A stretch of 64,000 nt of DNA from Cinclus cinclus (GCF_963662255.1 NC_085060.1:7999630-8063629); one strand, 5' to 3'. Positions 1 through 55,000 are shown, counted from the stretch's first letter. A program made the numbers and translations. The notes: generated by a model from the sequence alone, not told the origin.

Positions 1-3000
1 AAGGGATCTATTTTCATGGATAGAAGAATCCTCATGTGGAATAGGCTTACAAAGAGCCTTCTTTAGGCAAAACAAACAAACAAACAAACAAACACTGCAG
101 TCATTTATCTCCTTGCCCTCTTTCTGTGCTGGAATACAGGAGCTTCACAGTGTTACAGTCCCAAACCGTGGCAGGGGCCTCCCTCTGTCCCTGCAGAATC
201 CCACTTCAGTTCATTCAGCTGGGCAGGAGCAGAGGACCCGTTCATGGGAGGACAAGGTAGGGTCTATGGTGCAGCAGCCTGTGAGACCAGGGTCTTTCCA
301 AGCCATGTAAGGAGCCAGTGGGAATTGCCAAGGCAGCAAATTCCAAGCCAAAACAGGAACACTGTAGAGTTCAGTAACAACCACACTGCTAAAGCTCTTC
401 TCCAAACACATTTTCTTACAGAAAGAAATGTTGATGTTTGCCTAAACATTTCAGTATGAAATTGGTCTTCTGAAACTGATTAAGTAATCCAAGAGCCGAA
501 ATTTTTTCTTGATGCTGCTGAATAGGACCTATAGACTTTACTCCATATTAAACTTGCTAAGACTGGATTAATTGAAGGAAGGAGAATCAAATTCAGCAGC
601 AGAATTAACAGGTTGTCACTTCCAGGTAAGAAATGGAACCATAGCTTCTCAGCACAGTGAATGCAGCACTTCCCTGTGCCAGATTGTCATATGGTCCTTT
701 ATTGTGCAGCCCCCAGAGCATCCATCCCACACCAAGAGCAACTTTGACCCTGGGGAGAGAGGAAAGCAAACTGGAGGAAGTCATCCTAAAACACAACTTG
801 TTAGTGCCCACTTCCCTTACAAACTGCTTGGAGCAACAGCTAGAAGGCATTGAGATAAAGGAGGGATTTTCAGGTAGGTAAATGCCAAAATACTGCAGGA
901 AGTCAAAATTTGGATTAAATTAGCTCCAGCTATCAAGTGCATTCATTAAATCAATATTAGATTTTTGAAGGATTTTTGCTGCTGCTGAAAAGCCATTCCT
1001 TTGTCCTCTCTTCCTTTGTGAGCGGGACAGTGTAACCATCATCTCCAGGGTTTTCCTTGGCTTGAGTTCACTTTCCTTTGGAATGGGATTGGCTGGCCAA
1101 AGGCAGTACATTGCCTGTACCAAACCTCAGCAGGGAATCCAGACAATGTAATGAGGCTGTTAAATGCAGGCCTGCCAGGAAACACAGGGAGAGCAGGTGG
1201 CATTCTGAAGCAAAAAGTCCACAGAGTCTGGGAAATGGGAACTATTCCTGAGAAATCTCATTCTTACTGCAGGAAGAGCCACTCCTCAAACCCCAAGCAA
1301 ATATCCTATATCAACTTAGGGAAGAATATACTTCAGACTAAGTTTCTGTCTCCTTGTGCTAAGAACCTTCCCCATCATCACTACAACCTGCTCTTTACTC
1401 TTGCTTATTCCAAAGACAGTGAGGCAGTTACCAGGGTCTCTCCTGTTCTCTGCCAAGGAGCTCTGCACGAAATAAAATTTGCATGACTGGTTTTCTTCTT
1501 TTTTGTCCAGGGAGACTTCCTGGACAACTGATCTTTCAAAAGCAGTGACCTTCAAACTGTTACAAAGAAAAACATCTAAGCAGTGCCAAGTTACTTAAAA
1601 ATATTTTAATGCTCAAAAAACTGAAAAATTATTTTGTGTTCTCATATTTCCAATAAGCGCTCACTTCTAGGCAGGGATCAATCAGACAGATTTTTAGATC
1701 ATTACATAGATTTGAGAAGTCATTTAAGAGTCTTCAAAAAATGTCCTCTCAGATGCACAGCACTGCAAACAAAATACTGTAACTCACATCAGAGATTTAT
1801 CTCAACACCACTTGGAATAATGAAACATTCATAAAAAGCCCTACTGAAATATATTATCTCATCAGAACATGGTGATAAGATTAAATTGTTTGGCATTAGA
1901 AGTGGAAAGGATTACCATATCAGTGTTTAGCTTGTTGAAATATTACCGAGTGCCATTGACGGTAATCACATCGAAATTCTGGATAATTTCAAATGATTCA
2001 GTAATAATTACCACACTGTGCTGTAGGCAAAGGGAGATGCTGGAATCTGCACAGCCAGTGCCGAATTTGTACAATGACTCAGTGTGATGGGATTTGTACC
2101 TTTAGAAAATTGACTGAGCTGATTCCCTTAGTCTTTCCTTTGGGGAATGTGCTGCTCCAAATCAGAGCAGGACAAGAGGAAAACAAGTATGGAAAATATG
2201 TTAAAAGTTATCCAGCTGCTCTACAGTTCCTATAACAAATTCAGGACCAGGTTTGGGCTCTTTGGGGTAGGGAGCAGCCTACTGCGGTCTGTGTTTACCC
2301 ATTATTCCTGCAGGCTCCCAAACCATGTGGCAACACAAAAAAATAGCCAGTGATGACACATGCAGTGAGAACTTGAGCACAGAGCATCTCAGTTTGGTTG
2401 AACAGATGCAGCTTTGACACACACTGTTAGGCAGCCACTTTCACAAGAACTGGCCTAAGAGCTTAACTTTTATAATTTACTTTTTATTTGTTTACTGTCG
2501 TCAGTGTGCTCAACCTCCCATACACACCCATACACATACAAAATACAGCAACTGCCAACCTCAGAGAGAGCTGAGGCTTGATGGAAAGCCACAGAATAAA
2601 TAAGCAGATACATAAACACTGGAAAGACAAGCGATGGTGAGAACAGACTTACTTATCCATATTTTGACCCCTGCAAGAACTGAAGTTTGTATGGGAATAT
2701 GTTTTCTAAGACAATGCATAGGTGTAATTCTATGAAGTGAGAACTGGTGAGCAGGCACAGGATGGCAGATAGGAAAGGAGAGGATCTGTTTCATATGTTA
2801 CACGTGCATGTTCTTTCTCACTTAATTCCTCTCCGTGCAAGTTGGTCTCCTGCCCCTACTAAACAATTTTACAGAAAAGATGATCTCAGAAACAGAACTG
2901 GTGTCAGACACTGAAGCATCAAACTCTTTCTGCCAGCCAACCAAGCAGCCACATGACCACCATGTCTTCCCTTGAACTCGTTTATCTTTTGTCACTGCTT

Positions 3001-6000
3001 AGAACACTCTGTCTAATTTTAGATGGCAATTCTGCAACCCTTGCAGTGAATAATGCTTGTTCTGGCCAATAGCCCCAAAATGCACAAGTAGGAGTGCCAG
3101 AATCACAGAAACACAGAGCTGAGACAGAACTCAAGAGGTCATGGGGTCTCTCTGATCAGACTTGTCTTTCTGGGCTGACACTCACCCAGACACAGATGCC
3201 CCATACTGGAGCTTTACTGTTTCCCCAGCAATCTATCCCTCTATTACTTCCATACCCCTACCTGATAATATTTCCCTTGAAATGAAATAATCTTCCCTGA
3301 TTAAAATCATGTCAATAATTTTTTATTATTTCTGTTTCCGAGAAAGCAGATTATCACCCTTAGTTTACTTCTTCTTTAGAATGAAAAAAATAAATGACAA
3401 TTCTTTAACATCCTTAATTCATCTCATTGTTTCTTCTGACTTGCACTAGATGTTCCCCAGCTGGCTTGTATCTTCTCAGGCAGTATCTTCTCAGGCTGAT
3501 CCCCAGCCCTGCTGAGCAGAGGGGAGGCTGTGTGTCCCAGAGCCCACCCTCTGTCCCTGCTCTTGGGCGCTTCCCTTTTCACAACACCAGGCCACTGTTG
3601 ACTCATGCTCAGTTTGTGACATCCCAGATTATTTTCTGCTCTATCTGCTATTTAGCAAGCTGTCCTCTGTAATGCCTTTCCACACTGAATTGTTCTTGTC
3701 TAAATGTTTTCTCTTGCATCAGTCCCTGTTTCCCCTCATCCTCTCCTGGACTGTATCTCTAATTTTCAGGATCATTCTGAATTCTAGGCTTGTACTCTAC
3801 CGTATCAGCAGTGCATACAAATGATAAAGGAATGCTTCCCATTCTGTCGTCCAGGTAACTAATAAACCTACTGAGCCAAGGGCAAACTAATAGCTGTATT
3901 CTGTATCTCTTCTATTTTAGGCAATATTGTCTGATAACCTCACATCTAAAGAATTATTCAGCCAGATAAATATGAGTGAACTTGAGCCAGAGCTGAGAAA
4001 TGAGGTCCTAAGCACACAGATGTATTAGTAACACCAAGGTCTGCAGGTATTTGTCCCAGCAGGAGAGTAATAAACAAGAATGTACAGTTAAAGCCCATTT
4101 GTAAAGAACATTGGGCAGCTACAGTAATTTTCATGTCATCAATTTTCTTTCCATCAGCCACAACAGTTACATTCACCGCAAGAAACCCACTACAATCTGT
4201 CACAATACAGGCCTTACACTTTTGGACTTAAAACATTTTGAAATACTTGTTCATAATTTTTCAAAACCCTGCACATGGATATAAATATAAAAATATATCT
4301 AATTTCCCTGGTTTCTTGTTTTAGCTCTTACTCAGCAAGACTCTGACACTAATAAAGTTGATTACATGCAAATATTTTACTGTTAGATACTTCAATGACC
4401 AAAGGAACTATCATCTCACAGAAAATCCGGGGGCTGTTTTCTTGAACTAGAATATAAAATTCATTACACCAGATTTCAGACTGAGTCCAGACAAGCACAA
4501 CATCTAATACTGTGTAATAATGGATACTTTGGGAAACAGGATAAGGAATAAATTAATAGGTGGATGCTTCTTCCTCTGACACTCTCCCCAGATCTATCAG
4601 TGGCTTAGGTATTTTCTGAGCATTCCTTTTTTGCATCTGGGTCGTCACATGTGCAAGCTTCTACCTGACTGACCAATTTCAGCCACTATTGTTCCAACCA
4701 CTTGCAGTATTCCTTAAACTGCGATGGATGGTATAACCCCCTGGAATCTCATACTGCATGCAGTGCCAGGGCTCTATTGATTCTGAACTCACAATGCCAA
4801 TATGAAACCATCAGTGGTTTGGCCTGAAACAGCTCTGAAAGATTTGTCAGAATCTATCACATGAAAACTAAAAGGACAGGAAAAATGACTGTAAAATTAA
4901 ATTATTCATTTTTCCATAGGGACATGGAAAACCAGACAGACTTTCAAGGATTAGGATAAATCAGGTACTACAATCAAATCTGCAAATGCTGCAAAATTGA
5001 AAGGTGATTCCAAGTCCTGCTGAAGCCACGTGAGGTCAAAATTTTAATGAAGTTTCACCAAAAATGCAAAAGCAGTAATTGCATGACTGAACTGAAAATC
5101 TGAAAAACAAGGTCTAAAAGGAAATAAGATGGATGTTACATTTGCAATTGCTGCACCATTAGCTCAAACATTCCTAAACTCCTCATCAGAGAAAAAGATA
5201 AGACATTTTCCACATTGGGGCAGACTTTCTCAGCTCAGTGTGCCTAAAGATATCAAGCAGCATGTAGATATATGGAGTGCAGAGAGGGACAATGGCCCAC
5301 TTCTACCTCAAGAGTCCTTTTATCTCTATGAATTTCTACGTGCTTGGCCTTTTTATTTTAACTTTACAGCCTCCACTGCACCACCACAAACATCCTGAGT
5401 GTGCAACACTCGGTTTATTTCCCTTCCTGTAATTCATACCTTCTATTCTGAAGCTTTGCACATGCAGAATATCAGGCGTCTCAAATTGCAAGCAGTGAGA
5501 CCACTCATACATGTGTCAGTTTAAATGGAAAGAAAAGAAAATGCCATCTCATTTGAATCTGAATTTTAATTGCCCATTCTGTTCGGAAGCATCCCCTTCA
5601 GTGTGATTGCTCCCATGCCAGTAGTCTCATCTTCCTCAGAGGAACAAAAATGTATAAATAGACTCTGCCCCTTTTTATTTCAGAGTGTGGTAAAGAAATG
5701 GGAAAGGGAAAAATCTGTAACCAAATAAAAATTCAGAGGCACCTCAAAACATTAATGTTTTATTATTACAGATGCAGAAAGTACAGCCCAATAACTACAC
5801 ATTTCTTTTGTGGCTTGCAAAACATAATAATTACGTTCTATCATGTAGTTTGACCATTTTTTCATACCACACCTGCTGTAATTTATGCTGCTGAGAATGG
5901 ATACAAACCATTTTGGTGATATTTTCTGATAACTGCTGATTAAAGGAAGATGGAAAAATACATGGATATAGAACAAAGAATCAAGAAACCTGGGCCAGGC

Positions 6001-6714
6001 TTTTTGCTGTGCTGTTTTGTTCATGACATAACCAGAGACTTTTATTTCAATGACTTAGTCCTTTCATCTCTAAAATGAGGATAATATCTGAATGTCTCTC
6101 AGTGAAATGGTGAAATTTGATTTCAGCATATGTATAAAGGACATGGAGATTACTAAGTGGCAAGGTGTTATTACAATATATTATAAACATAAACCTAGGA
6201 AATTTGGCATTGAATGTGTGCCTTTAGCTGCCCTTTTGTTTTAAATACGACTAATAATAATTGATATTCTATTAACACCAAGAGGAAACAACAGACAAAG
6301 GATTCTCTGCACACACTTAGAGCAAACATAACAAAAAAATGAAACAAAGAACAGGGGAGGTCTGTGGTCTGAATATTCAAGCTAAAATGGAGCCCTACTT
6401 GGAATATTTAAAAGGCTCCTTTTTTGTTCTCTTAAGTATTACCTGATCCTACTGCTACTTTTCCTGCATTCATCACATTTTTGGGATAATTTCTTGGCCC
6501 ACTGACAGGCTAACTTTCTGTTCATGATTGCAAAGTGTTTCCTGCACAGGACCCAAAGAGCCTGTCCTTTACTATGGCCACAGACGCTGCTTTACCTTCA
6601 CTCTTCTCAGAGCGTAAACTCAGAGGCAAAATGAGATTATTCCCAAATTTTTTGATAACTAGAGCAGCATCTCTCCTTGAGAGCTCCCCAAGAGAAGGCA
6701 ATTCATTATGGTTG
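1..6714. other. intergenic DNA, no gene supported
   Basis: AT-rich sequence upstream of the MAP7D3 promoter. All open frames are short, lack recognisable domains and are not flanked by consistent splice sites. A (CAAA)n tract lies at about 68-92. A 13-base direct repeat (tatcttctcaggc) occurs twice at about 3469-3496. The stretch around 3094-3170 has weak resemblance to a decayed antisense CR1 3' end, too weak to call. In human the neighbour on this side is the adhesion GPCR gene ADGRG4, divergent from MAP7D3; I looked for a matching exon and saw none I could defend. Confidence 0.6.
68..92. repeat. (CAAA)n microsatellite
   Basis: About six consecutive aaac units read directly from the sequence. 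No associated gene. Confidence 0.9.
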
Positions 6715-6790
6715 GTAACACCTTAGATTAGGCTGGAAGGGACCTTACAGACCATGCAGTTCCAAGTCCCTTGCAGCGATGGGATGCCAT
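6715..6790 (-). mobile_element. CR1 LINE 3'-end fragment (antisense)
   Basis: The phrase ggctggaagggacctta followed by a degenerate tccaagtccc segment is the reverse complement of the conserved 3' region of avian CR1 elements. It is short and truncated, with no reverse transcriptase coding sequence. Confidence 0.65.
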
Positions 6791-6982
6791 GTGCAGTTGT
6801 TGTGGGGACACAAATGACCCCTGGCCTGTGACTGTCCCATGCCCACCCAGCAGTGCCAGGCTCCCCGCAGCACCGGCCATCGGGGGACCACGACGGCTCC
6901 CGTGGGGCGGCCAATTCTATCGGCCCCTCTGGCAGATGTTCATAGAATATTCAAAGTATTCAACCCCTAAACCACTAAACCA

Positions 6983-7111
6983 AAGATGTGTTTAAGAGGT
7001 TTCTGGATCTGGCACTGGGTGATGTGGTTTTGGGGTTGCACGGCAGCGCTGAGTGGATGGCTGGACTTGATGATCTTGAAGGTCTCTTCCATCCTTGACG
7101 GTTCTGTGATC
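6983..7111 (+). mobile_element. CR1 LINE 3'-end fragment (sense)
   Basis: Contains the CR1 3' landmarks in sense order: tttaagaggtttctggatct, then ggctggacttgatgatcttg, then aggtctcttcc, ending in ttctgtgatcc. These are typical of the CR1 3' terminus. The fragment is 5'-truncated and non-coding. Its first 45 bases form an inverted repeat with 7111-7155. Confidence 0.75.
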
Positions 7112-7155
7112 CTAAACCACATCACTCAGCGCCAGATCCAGACACCTCTTAAACC
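6983..7155. repeat. inverted repeat formed by two opposed CR1 copies
   Basis: Left arm about 6983-7028 (tttaagaggt...gatgtggttt) is complementary, with a few mismatches, to the right arm about 7111-7155 (aaaccacatc...acctcttaaa). The spacer is about 80 bases. It could fold as a hairpin in DNA or in a transcript crossing it. Confidence 0.8.
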
Positions 7156-7400
7156 CCTCCAGGGATGGTGACTCCACCGCCTCCCTGGGCAGCCTATTCC
7201 CCTTCCATGACCACCCTAACACTGAAACTTTTTTTTCTAATACCGAATCTGAATCTCTGCTGCGGCAGCTTAAGGCCGTTTTCTCTGGTCCTCTCCCGGC
7301 ACACACGGCAGAAGAGACCGGCCCCACCTCACTGCACCCTCCTGTCACGGAGTCATGAGGCTCCCCTGAGTCCACCGGCTCCCCCGCCGGGCTCGTTCCC
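7111..7400 (-). mobile_element. CR1 LINE fragment (antisense) abutting the MAP7D3 promoter
   Basis: Reads as the reverse complement of the CR1 3' region: cctccagggatggtgactcc, ctgggcagcctattcc, ctaataccgaatctgaatct, agaagagaccggccccacct, and on into a diverged segment near gaggctcccctgagtcc. It lacks the last roughly 80 bases of the CR1 3' terminus. It is GC- and CpG-rich and merges into the CpG island, so its right edge is uncertain by some tens of bases. Confidence 0.75.
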
Positions 7401-7618
7401 CAGTCCCTGCAGGAGGCTCGCTGCCCCTGGCCGGACCCGCTCCGGCAGCGCTGTCCCTGTGGAAGCGCAGCCTGAGGGCAGCTCCCGGCGCTCGGCGCGG
7501 CCGCCCCGGATGGACGCGGGCGCGCTCGCGGTGCCGGCAGGGCGGGAGCGGGCGGAGCCTGCGCACTGCGCCCCGCGCCCCGCGGCCCGCCCGGCACTCC
7601 CGCGGCCCGGCGCTGAAG

Positions 7619-49252
<41,634 letters not shown>

Positions 49253-49358
49253 TTGAGTCTTTTTTTTTCTTTTTTCATATCAGTATCATGTAGAACATGC
49301 CACTGGAGGCTCCCCACTTAGCTGCAGACTTTGCATATTTCTAAAATGATCTTGATGA

Positions 49359-49364
49359 AATAAA
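49359..49364 (+). terminator. MAP7D3: proximal polyadenylation signal, MAP7D3
   Basis: Canonical AATAAA about 110 bases after the candidate stop. Confidence 0.45.
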
Positions 49365-50362
49365 AGACTCACTCAGTTTATGTTAAATCTGAACTCCCTT
49401 TTAAATGTCTAGAAAAATGTTTTTGCTTGTTGGTTCATGTGCTATTTAAAAATGCAAAATTGAGTATCTTCAGTTTTGAATGGAGAAGAAAAATTCCTTA
49501 TTATCTAATGTGAAAACATTGGCAGTTTCAAAATGCAAGTGTTGTACCATCGCTAATACGTTTTAATCTATTGGCAAACATCAAAACATTTTTCAGCATG
49601 TGCTCTAATATATTACAAAAATGTTGAGTCCCTAGATTTGTCTGTCGGTGTAGTTTAAGGTGTCAGGCTTTTAAAAAAATGTTTTCCTTTTGAATTACTT
49701 ATTTATCTACACTTATGGAAGTATTATTTTATTGTGTACATAACAGTATTAGACCATTGAAGTCATGTTTTGTTCATGTTAATTATTCTAAGTGTTCCAG
49801 TTCCAGTTCTATAACAGTGGCTGCAAGCTGCATATATATTTCCCTTCCCCTAAAGCCTGCATTAAATAGTCTATTTAACCTGAACTTGCCTGCTTTTTTC
49901 AGCATGAAGAGATTAACGAAGCATCTTCTGAAAATTGCTACTAAAAGTAATAATGCAGCCTTGTTCTGATGTCTCCTGTACCAGATAAACTGGGTAGGTG
50001 ATTGCTTTAAAGAGTAACTGTCTCAACACCTGCTACAACCTATTGCCTGATCCCTCAATTCCAGTGATGCATCAAGCACCAGCTGTGTTTGCAGTGGGTA
50101 TGCTGGAACTTCACCTGTTCTCTCCTCGACACCTCAGTTGCAACAGGAGCCCTCAGCCTTCTCCCTCTTGCTGTTCAGAAATACTGTAGAACTGTTTTAG
50201 ACTTTAGAGCAGTGCCTTAGGTAAAAGGAAAACTGTATTTTTGTATGATAGCTGTTTGTTCTGGCAGAGACAATCATTCTAACAAAGATGCCGATATTTT
50301 TCCTGTGCTGAGATTTGTTGGATGATCTGATCCAGCCCTGTGTAAATACGTGCACACAGTTA

Positions 50363-50368
50363 AATAAA
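50363..50368 (+). terminator. MAP7D3: distal polyadenylation signal, MAP7D3
   Basis: Canonical AATAAA followed within 30 bases by a GT/T-rich stretch (cagtgttttatttctggaat), a good downstream element. It would give a 3' UTR of about 1.1 kb. Confidence 0.55.
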
Positions 50369-50395
50369 CTTTGCAGTTGAACAGTGTTTTATTTC

Positions 50396-51140
50396 TGGAA
50401 TGTTAAATGTGACCTTACTAGGCTTCTCCACCCCTTGCCATGCTGACCTGCCTTGGGATGCACTCAGGTGCTGCTCTAACTGCTTCAGCTGCAGATTCCC
50501 AAACTAGCAGCCTCTGGCAGTTCCATCTGTGTGGTTGAGAGGGGGTTTGCACTAACACCTTCAGCTCTTGCTGTGTTTGTCCGTGCTGATGGCATGTTCT
50601 GAACTGAGGAATTCTTTAACCTGCTTTTCCCTGCTAGCCTTTACCTTTCCCTTGCAGCAGCAGCATCTCTGTTTTGGCAAGTCCAGCAGTGGAGCAGTGA
50701 CCAGCAAGATGCTGCTTTTCATTTTCTTGCAAGGGTTCTTTATCAGTAGTTGAAAGGGAATGGCTGGAGTAGATCCAGTTGATAAAAGTATTTTACTACT
50801 GTGGAAAAAACCCCCTCCTTAAACCAGCATTCAGGTTGCTGAAGCGTGGTAGATCTGTGCATGAGCAATGGCTGTACATATGCTCTCCAAAGGGCTTTTT
50901 CACACAGACTGTTTCTGGCAGATGGTCCAGTGTTAGTTATACATTTAAAAAATTAATTAGTTTCTAGAAATTGTTCCTTTAGCCCTCAGATATTTAAGGG
51001 GGGTGCAATGACACCACAGCTGACTCTTTACTTTGCTAGTATCAGTGTAGTAGACTTGGTTTCAGAAATTCACCCCTAAGACACGTCAGTCATGTAAGAT
51101 GGCAAAATGAAAAAAAAAAAAAAAGTCCAGACTATAGATT
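50396..51140. other. spacer between convergent genes
   Basis: About 0.75 kb between the inferred 3' ends of MAP7D3 and FHL1. An A run at about 51109-51124 would be a U-rich downstream element for the FHL1 polyadenylation site on the - strand. Nothing else seen. Confidence 0.55.
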
Positions 51141-51144
51141 CCAA

Positions 51145-51941
51145 GCAGGCACTAGTCTCACTTTTATTCAGTCACTAAACATACACTGACATGATAGGAG
51201 AGCTAGCCTTGTCTGAGCTATTTTTAAGGCACTTGTAAATGCATGTTGTAGGTGAAAGATTTACTGCTTGTTAATGGATTAATAATTGTACACAGACAGC
51301 CTTGTTTAAACAATGATATAAAAAAAGCTGTTGAGGAAAACTTGCAGGCAAACCATGCGGAAATCAAGACTAAAACAAGTTTATGGAAACTTAACTAAGC
51401 TAAATGTCACTTCCAAAACATTGTTATCTGTAAGATGAAGCCATTCCGTACATGTGCTGCAATGTGGTGTTGTAGAGTAAGCTAAGGTATTTATTACTTA
51501 TTAATGGTGTGGTGTTTGTTGTAGAAACATAATAATGGATCCCTCTGACCCCAGGTGCAATCTTCGCATCTCTGTGTTGGAGGTGCATGCCTTATCAAAC
51601 CCCCTTCAGTTAAGTGCCAAGCTTAATTGTATACCAGATAAGTTTAAAATTAGATTTGTTTTAGTTTAAGCCACACACAAATGATGCAGTGTGTGGATCT
51701 CTAAATCTAACAGCATTTCAAGCCTTTATACTAGGAGTTACTTGGAAACAAGGTTAAATTTTTGCAAGGCTACATGCTTTTGTACTGCAGGAGCTTCAAA
51801 AGTCAAACCCAGTATATTGAGGCTAATTTAGTTCTTACCCTAAAATGGAAAAAGTTAAAATTCTCAGCATGCAAAAACCTGCTCTTTTACCAGGACTGTT
51901 TGGGAAAGCAGGGCTTTAAAATCCATCTTACATCTGCTCAT
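51145..51941 (-). other. FHL1: FHL1 3' UTR (inferred)
   Basis: Non-coding sequence between the stop codon at 51942-51944 and the AATAAA signal at 51163. The length is plausible for FHL1. Confidence 0.55.
51163..51168 (-). terminator. FHL1: polyadenylation signal, FHL1
   Basis: tttatt on the + strand is AATAAA on the - strand, about 775 bases downstream of the FHL1 stop. It is followed on the - strand by a T-rich stretch near 51109-51124. Another AATAAA at about 51489 could serve a shorter form. Confidence 0.55.
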
Positions 51942-52096
51942 TTACAGTCGTTTGGGACACTCAGCACAATAAATTTTTCCATTATGGCAAACAAAACGCT
52001 TGTTGGCCAGACCACGGGCACACTTTGTGCATTTGAAACAGTAATCGTGCCAGGATTCATCTTCGTAGTTAACCACACTGGTTCCTCTTCCAAATC
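51942..52096 (-). CDS. FHL1: FHL1 last coding exon (LIM4)
   Basis: Encodes [20 protein letters not shown], then [20 protein letters not shown] and the terminal [11 protein letters not shown]. The acceptor is a TAGCAG tandem; using the inner AG gives NPITGFG as in mammals. Stop TAA at 51942-51944. 155 coding bases, entering in phase 1. Confidence 0.96.
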
Positions 52097-55000
52097 CTGC
52101 TAGGAGAGAACACAATTATAGGACGGCGGTAGTAGCTTTGCCTTGGCTGGGTTATCCCACCAAACAGCACAGCCTGCTCCTGCTGCCCCAGTGCTTCCCT
52201 AGGCTTGCAGGCCACAGGGGGTGCCTGAAACACCGAAGTGGCAGCTCAGGCATGGTTTTGTTGCATCTTCTGATGTTTCTTGGAGAAACAAGTATCTTAG
52301 CGTAAGGCTTGCCTGGCTTGTCTCTGCAATGACCTTTTTTCCTTGGCTCCTTTCTCCAGCAAACAGTCGAGGAGAGATGTGGAGCAAGAGCAGGTTGGGC
52401 TAAACACTTCTGGGCTCAGATCCATGCTCTAAAGTGCAGGATGGAAGGTGAGCCTCATGGGATTGGCAGGACAGTGCCCACATTTCAGGGCTGAGCTCTA
52501 ATCCAGTGAATTGTAAATGTAAAATACATATTTTTATTGTGGGGTACAAAGGGTACAAATGTTGCTTTGGGACAATAAAACACCACTCTTTTTAGACTTA
52601 ACATGGCTGGGAACAGTTCTGGCTGGGGGAGTTTTGAAGGAGGTAAATTTGAGACATGCAGAAGCTGAAGGGCTCAGTTACGAGCTCAGCCTCCATCCAG
52701 CACAAGCACGTGGCTCAGAGTCAGATCACATGTGAAATGCTGGGATTGGGCTTGGGTTACCAGACCTGCTTCTGATGTTACCCATCCCTGGGCTCCCTGT
52801 CTTTGGGGGATCACTGTCCTGACCTTCAGCACCCCGTGTCCTCGAGCTGCATTTAACCCAACATACCTGTAATGGGATTCTTGCATCCAGCACACTTCTT
52901 GGCAACACACTCCTTGTAGCATTCAACACAGTAAAACTGATCCTCCACAGCTGTGAAGCGCTTCCCACCCAGTTGCTTCTTGCAGTTGGAGCAAATGAAA
53001 CACTCAGAATGCCAAGGCTGTTCCTGGTAAGTGAGGCCTCCAGAAGTGATGGGCTGGGAGAAAAAGAGCAGAGGTGTGGTTTAGAATCAGCAGGGGAAAG
53101 AGAGGTGACACAGGCATGGGGTATAGGGTAGGAAAGCTTTGTCATGGAGAGGACTTACCAAAGTTTGCATCAACATTTAATTGCACAGTGCACTTGAGTC
53201 CCTCAAACGTGAAATCCCACATACCTGGCACTTTAATAATTCTCTTAACTGCAGTAACTGAAGTTCTAGTAATTCTGGTAACACTAATCAGTGAACAGCT
53301 ACTGTTTCAGTTCTTGAATATTCAGTACCATTACAGAGCTTATAAACTATCCCCAAGTGCAAGACTGGTATCACTTGTTTTCTGCAGTGTTGCCATCAGC
53401 TAACCCAACCACCCCAGCCCCGATCCTGCAATGCACAGGAACCACTGGCTCTCCCAGTCATTCCACCAGCTGCTGGCACCAGTATCTCAGGGGGAGAACA
53501 TCAACACTGGTACAGCTTCAGCATGGTCTGCCTGCAGGTTCACTTTCCCAGCTCCCAAAAGGCACACAAGGGCTGGTTCTGGAAGCTGCCTCTGCAGAGG
53601 AAAAGGACTTACATTCTTGCACTTAGCACAGGTTTTGGCAAACTTGTGCTCATGGCAGGAGACGCAGTAGAATTCATCACCCTTGGGGAAGAAGCTCCCA
53701 GATCCAATCACTTGCTTGCACTGGCTGCAGGTGAAGCAGTCCTTGTGCCAGACCATCTTCTTGTACTCAACATTTTGGTCTCCTACAACAGATAAAAATA
53801 ACTTGTCCTGTGAGATTTCAGGCCTGTAGCAAACCCTTGCCCCTGAGCAGTGTAACCTCTGTGGGCAAGACCTGTCCATAGCTGCACCCAGGATTCCACT
53901 GGAATGCAGACAAGGGATGAGCTGGTAATTTCTGTATCTGATTTTAGCCAGGCCCTGCTAGATTTTCTTAAAATAGTTATCAGATCAGCTGCCTGAGCCT
54001 TTTAGGACCTCGATTTACCGAGCAAAGTTTTTGGTAGAAGTGGTTTGAGACTAACAAAAGGGTAAATTATCCACGTGAGGGTTAACTACAAAGCAGCATT
54101 TCAATGCCTGAATAAAATGGACAGGTGAGAGCAACAGTCAAAATTTACTATTGTGAGGTGCTCCTGACACTGTAACACCCAAACCCCTAACTAAAACCTC
54201 CACGGCCTGATAAACCAGCCTGGTTGTGCCCTAGAGCAGAACGTGGCCCTCAGCCCCCTGTCACTGGCACAGTACCTGCAATAATGGGCTTGAAGCAGCC
54301 CTTACACCTGGGTGCATCCTCAGCAGCTGTGCAGTTGCTGCACCAAACCTTGTTGTTCTCCCTCAGCATGAAGGGCTCGTTGACCAGGGATGTGTAGCAC
54401 TTGAAGCAGCGGAAGCAGTTGTCGTGCCAGTAGCGGTTCTTGAAATGCAGCTCCTGGAATGAGCAGAAAGGAAGGGAGAGAGGAGTGAGAAGCTTTTCTC
54501 TCCCCTTGAGCAGCCCTATAGCCAAGCTCCGGTCTCACCACCCCGGGCAGGAAAGGATGGATCTGTTGTTCCTAAGTTTGTCTGATTCAGTGGATAGGGC
54601 TACAGTTGCTCTTCAAGACTTAAGGGAAGGACATTTAACCAAACTTACTAACACAAACTTTCACTTTGCACTTTCAGGGGGGCAGAAGATGCTTCAAACC
54701 AACAGCTTGGAGATTTGAAGTTCTGCAAGTGTGGGTTTCTCAGGTTCTTATAGTTCTTCTAGTTCAGGTGTACATTGTTATTGTCATTAATGTTTATCTG
54801 GCCCTGAAGGTATATGCTAATGACTTCAGTAATATCATATTTCTATCCATAAGCAACAAACCAATTTCCAGTTTTCATGGAGATCAGAATAGTTTCAACC
54901 AGCAGGCTTGCAGATATTTGCAAGTCCTGCAGTTTGTGTTTCTTCATGTCCTGCCTGGTGTTATGGTGTCTGAACATCAGAGATACTATTATAAATTAAC

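Larger units (their letters stand above)
49253..50395 (+). other. MAP7D3: probable MAP7D3 3' UTR
   Basis: AT-rich sequence between the candidate stop and the distal AATAAA. Contains no supported open frame. Its extent depends on which terminal exon is real. Confidence 0.45.

Noticed and set aside
3094..3800. Possible decayed CR1 or older LINE
   Set aside because: Scattered phrases recall antisense CR1, but no continuous match could be followed by eye.
1..6700. Search for ADGRG4 5' exons expected by human synteny
   Set aside because: No signal-peptide exon or conserved adhesion-GPCR segment with proper splice sites was found.
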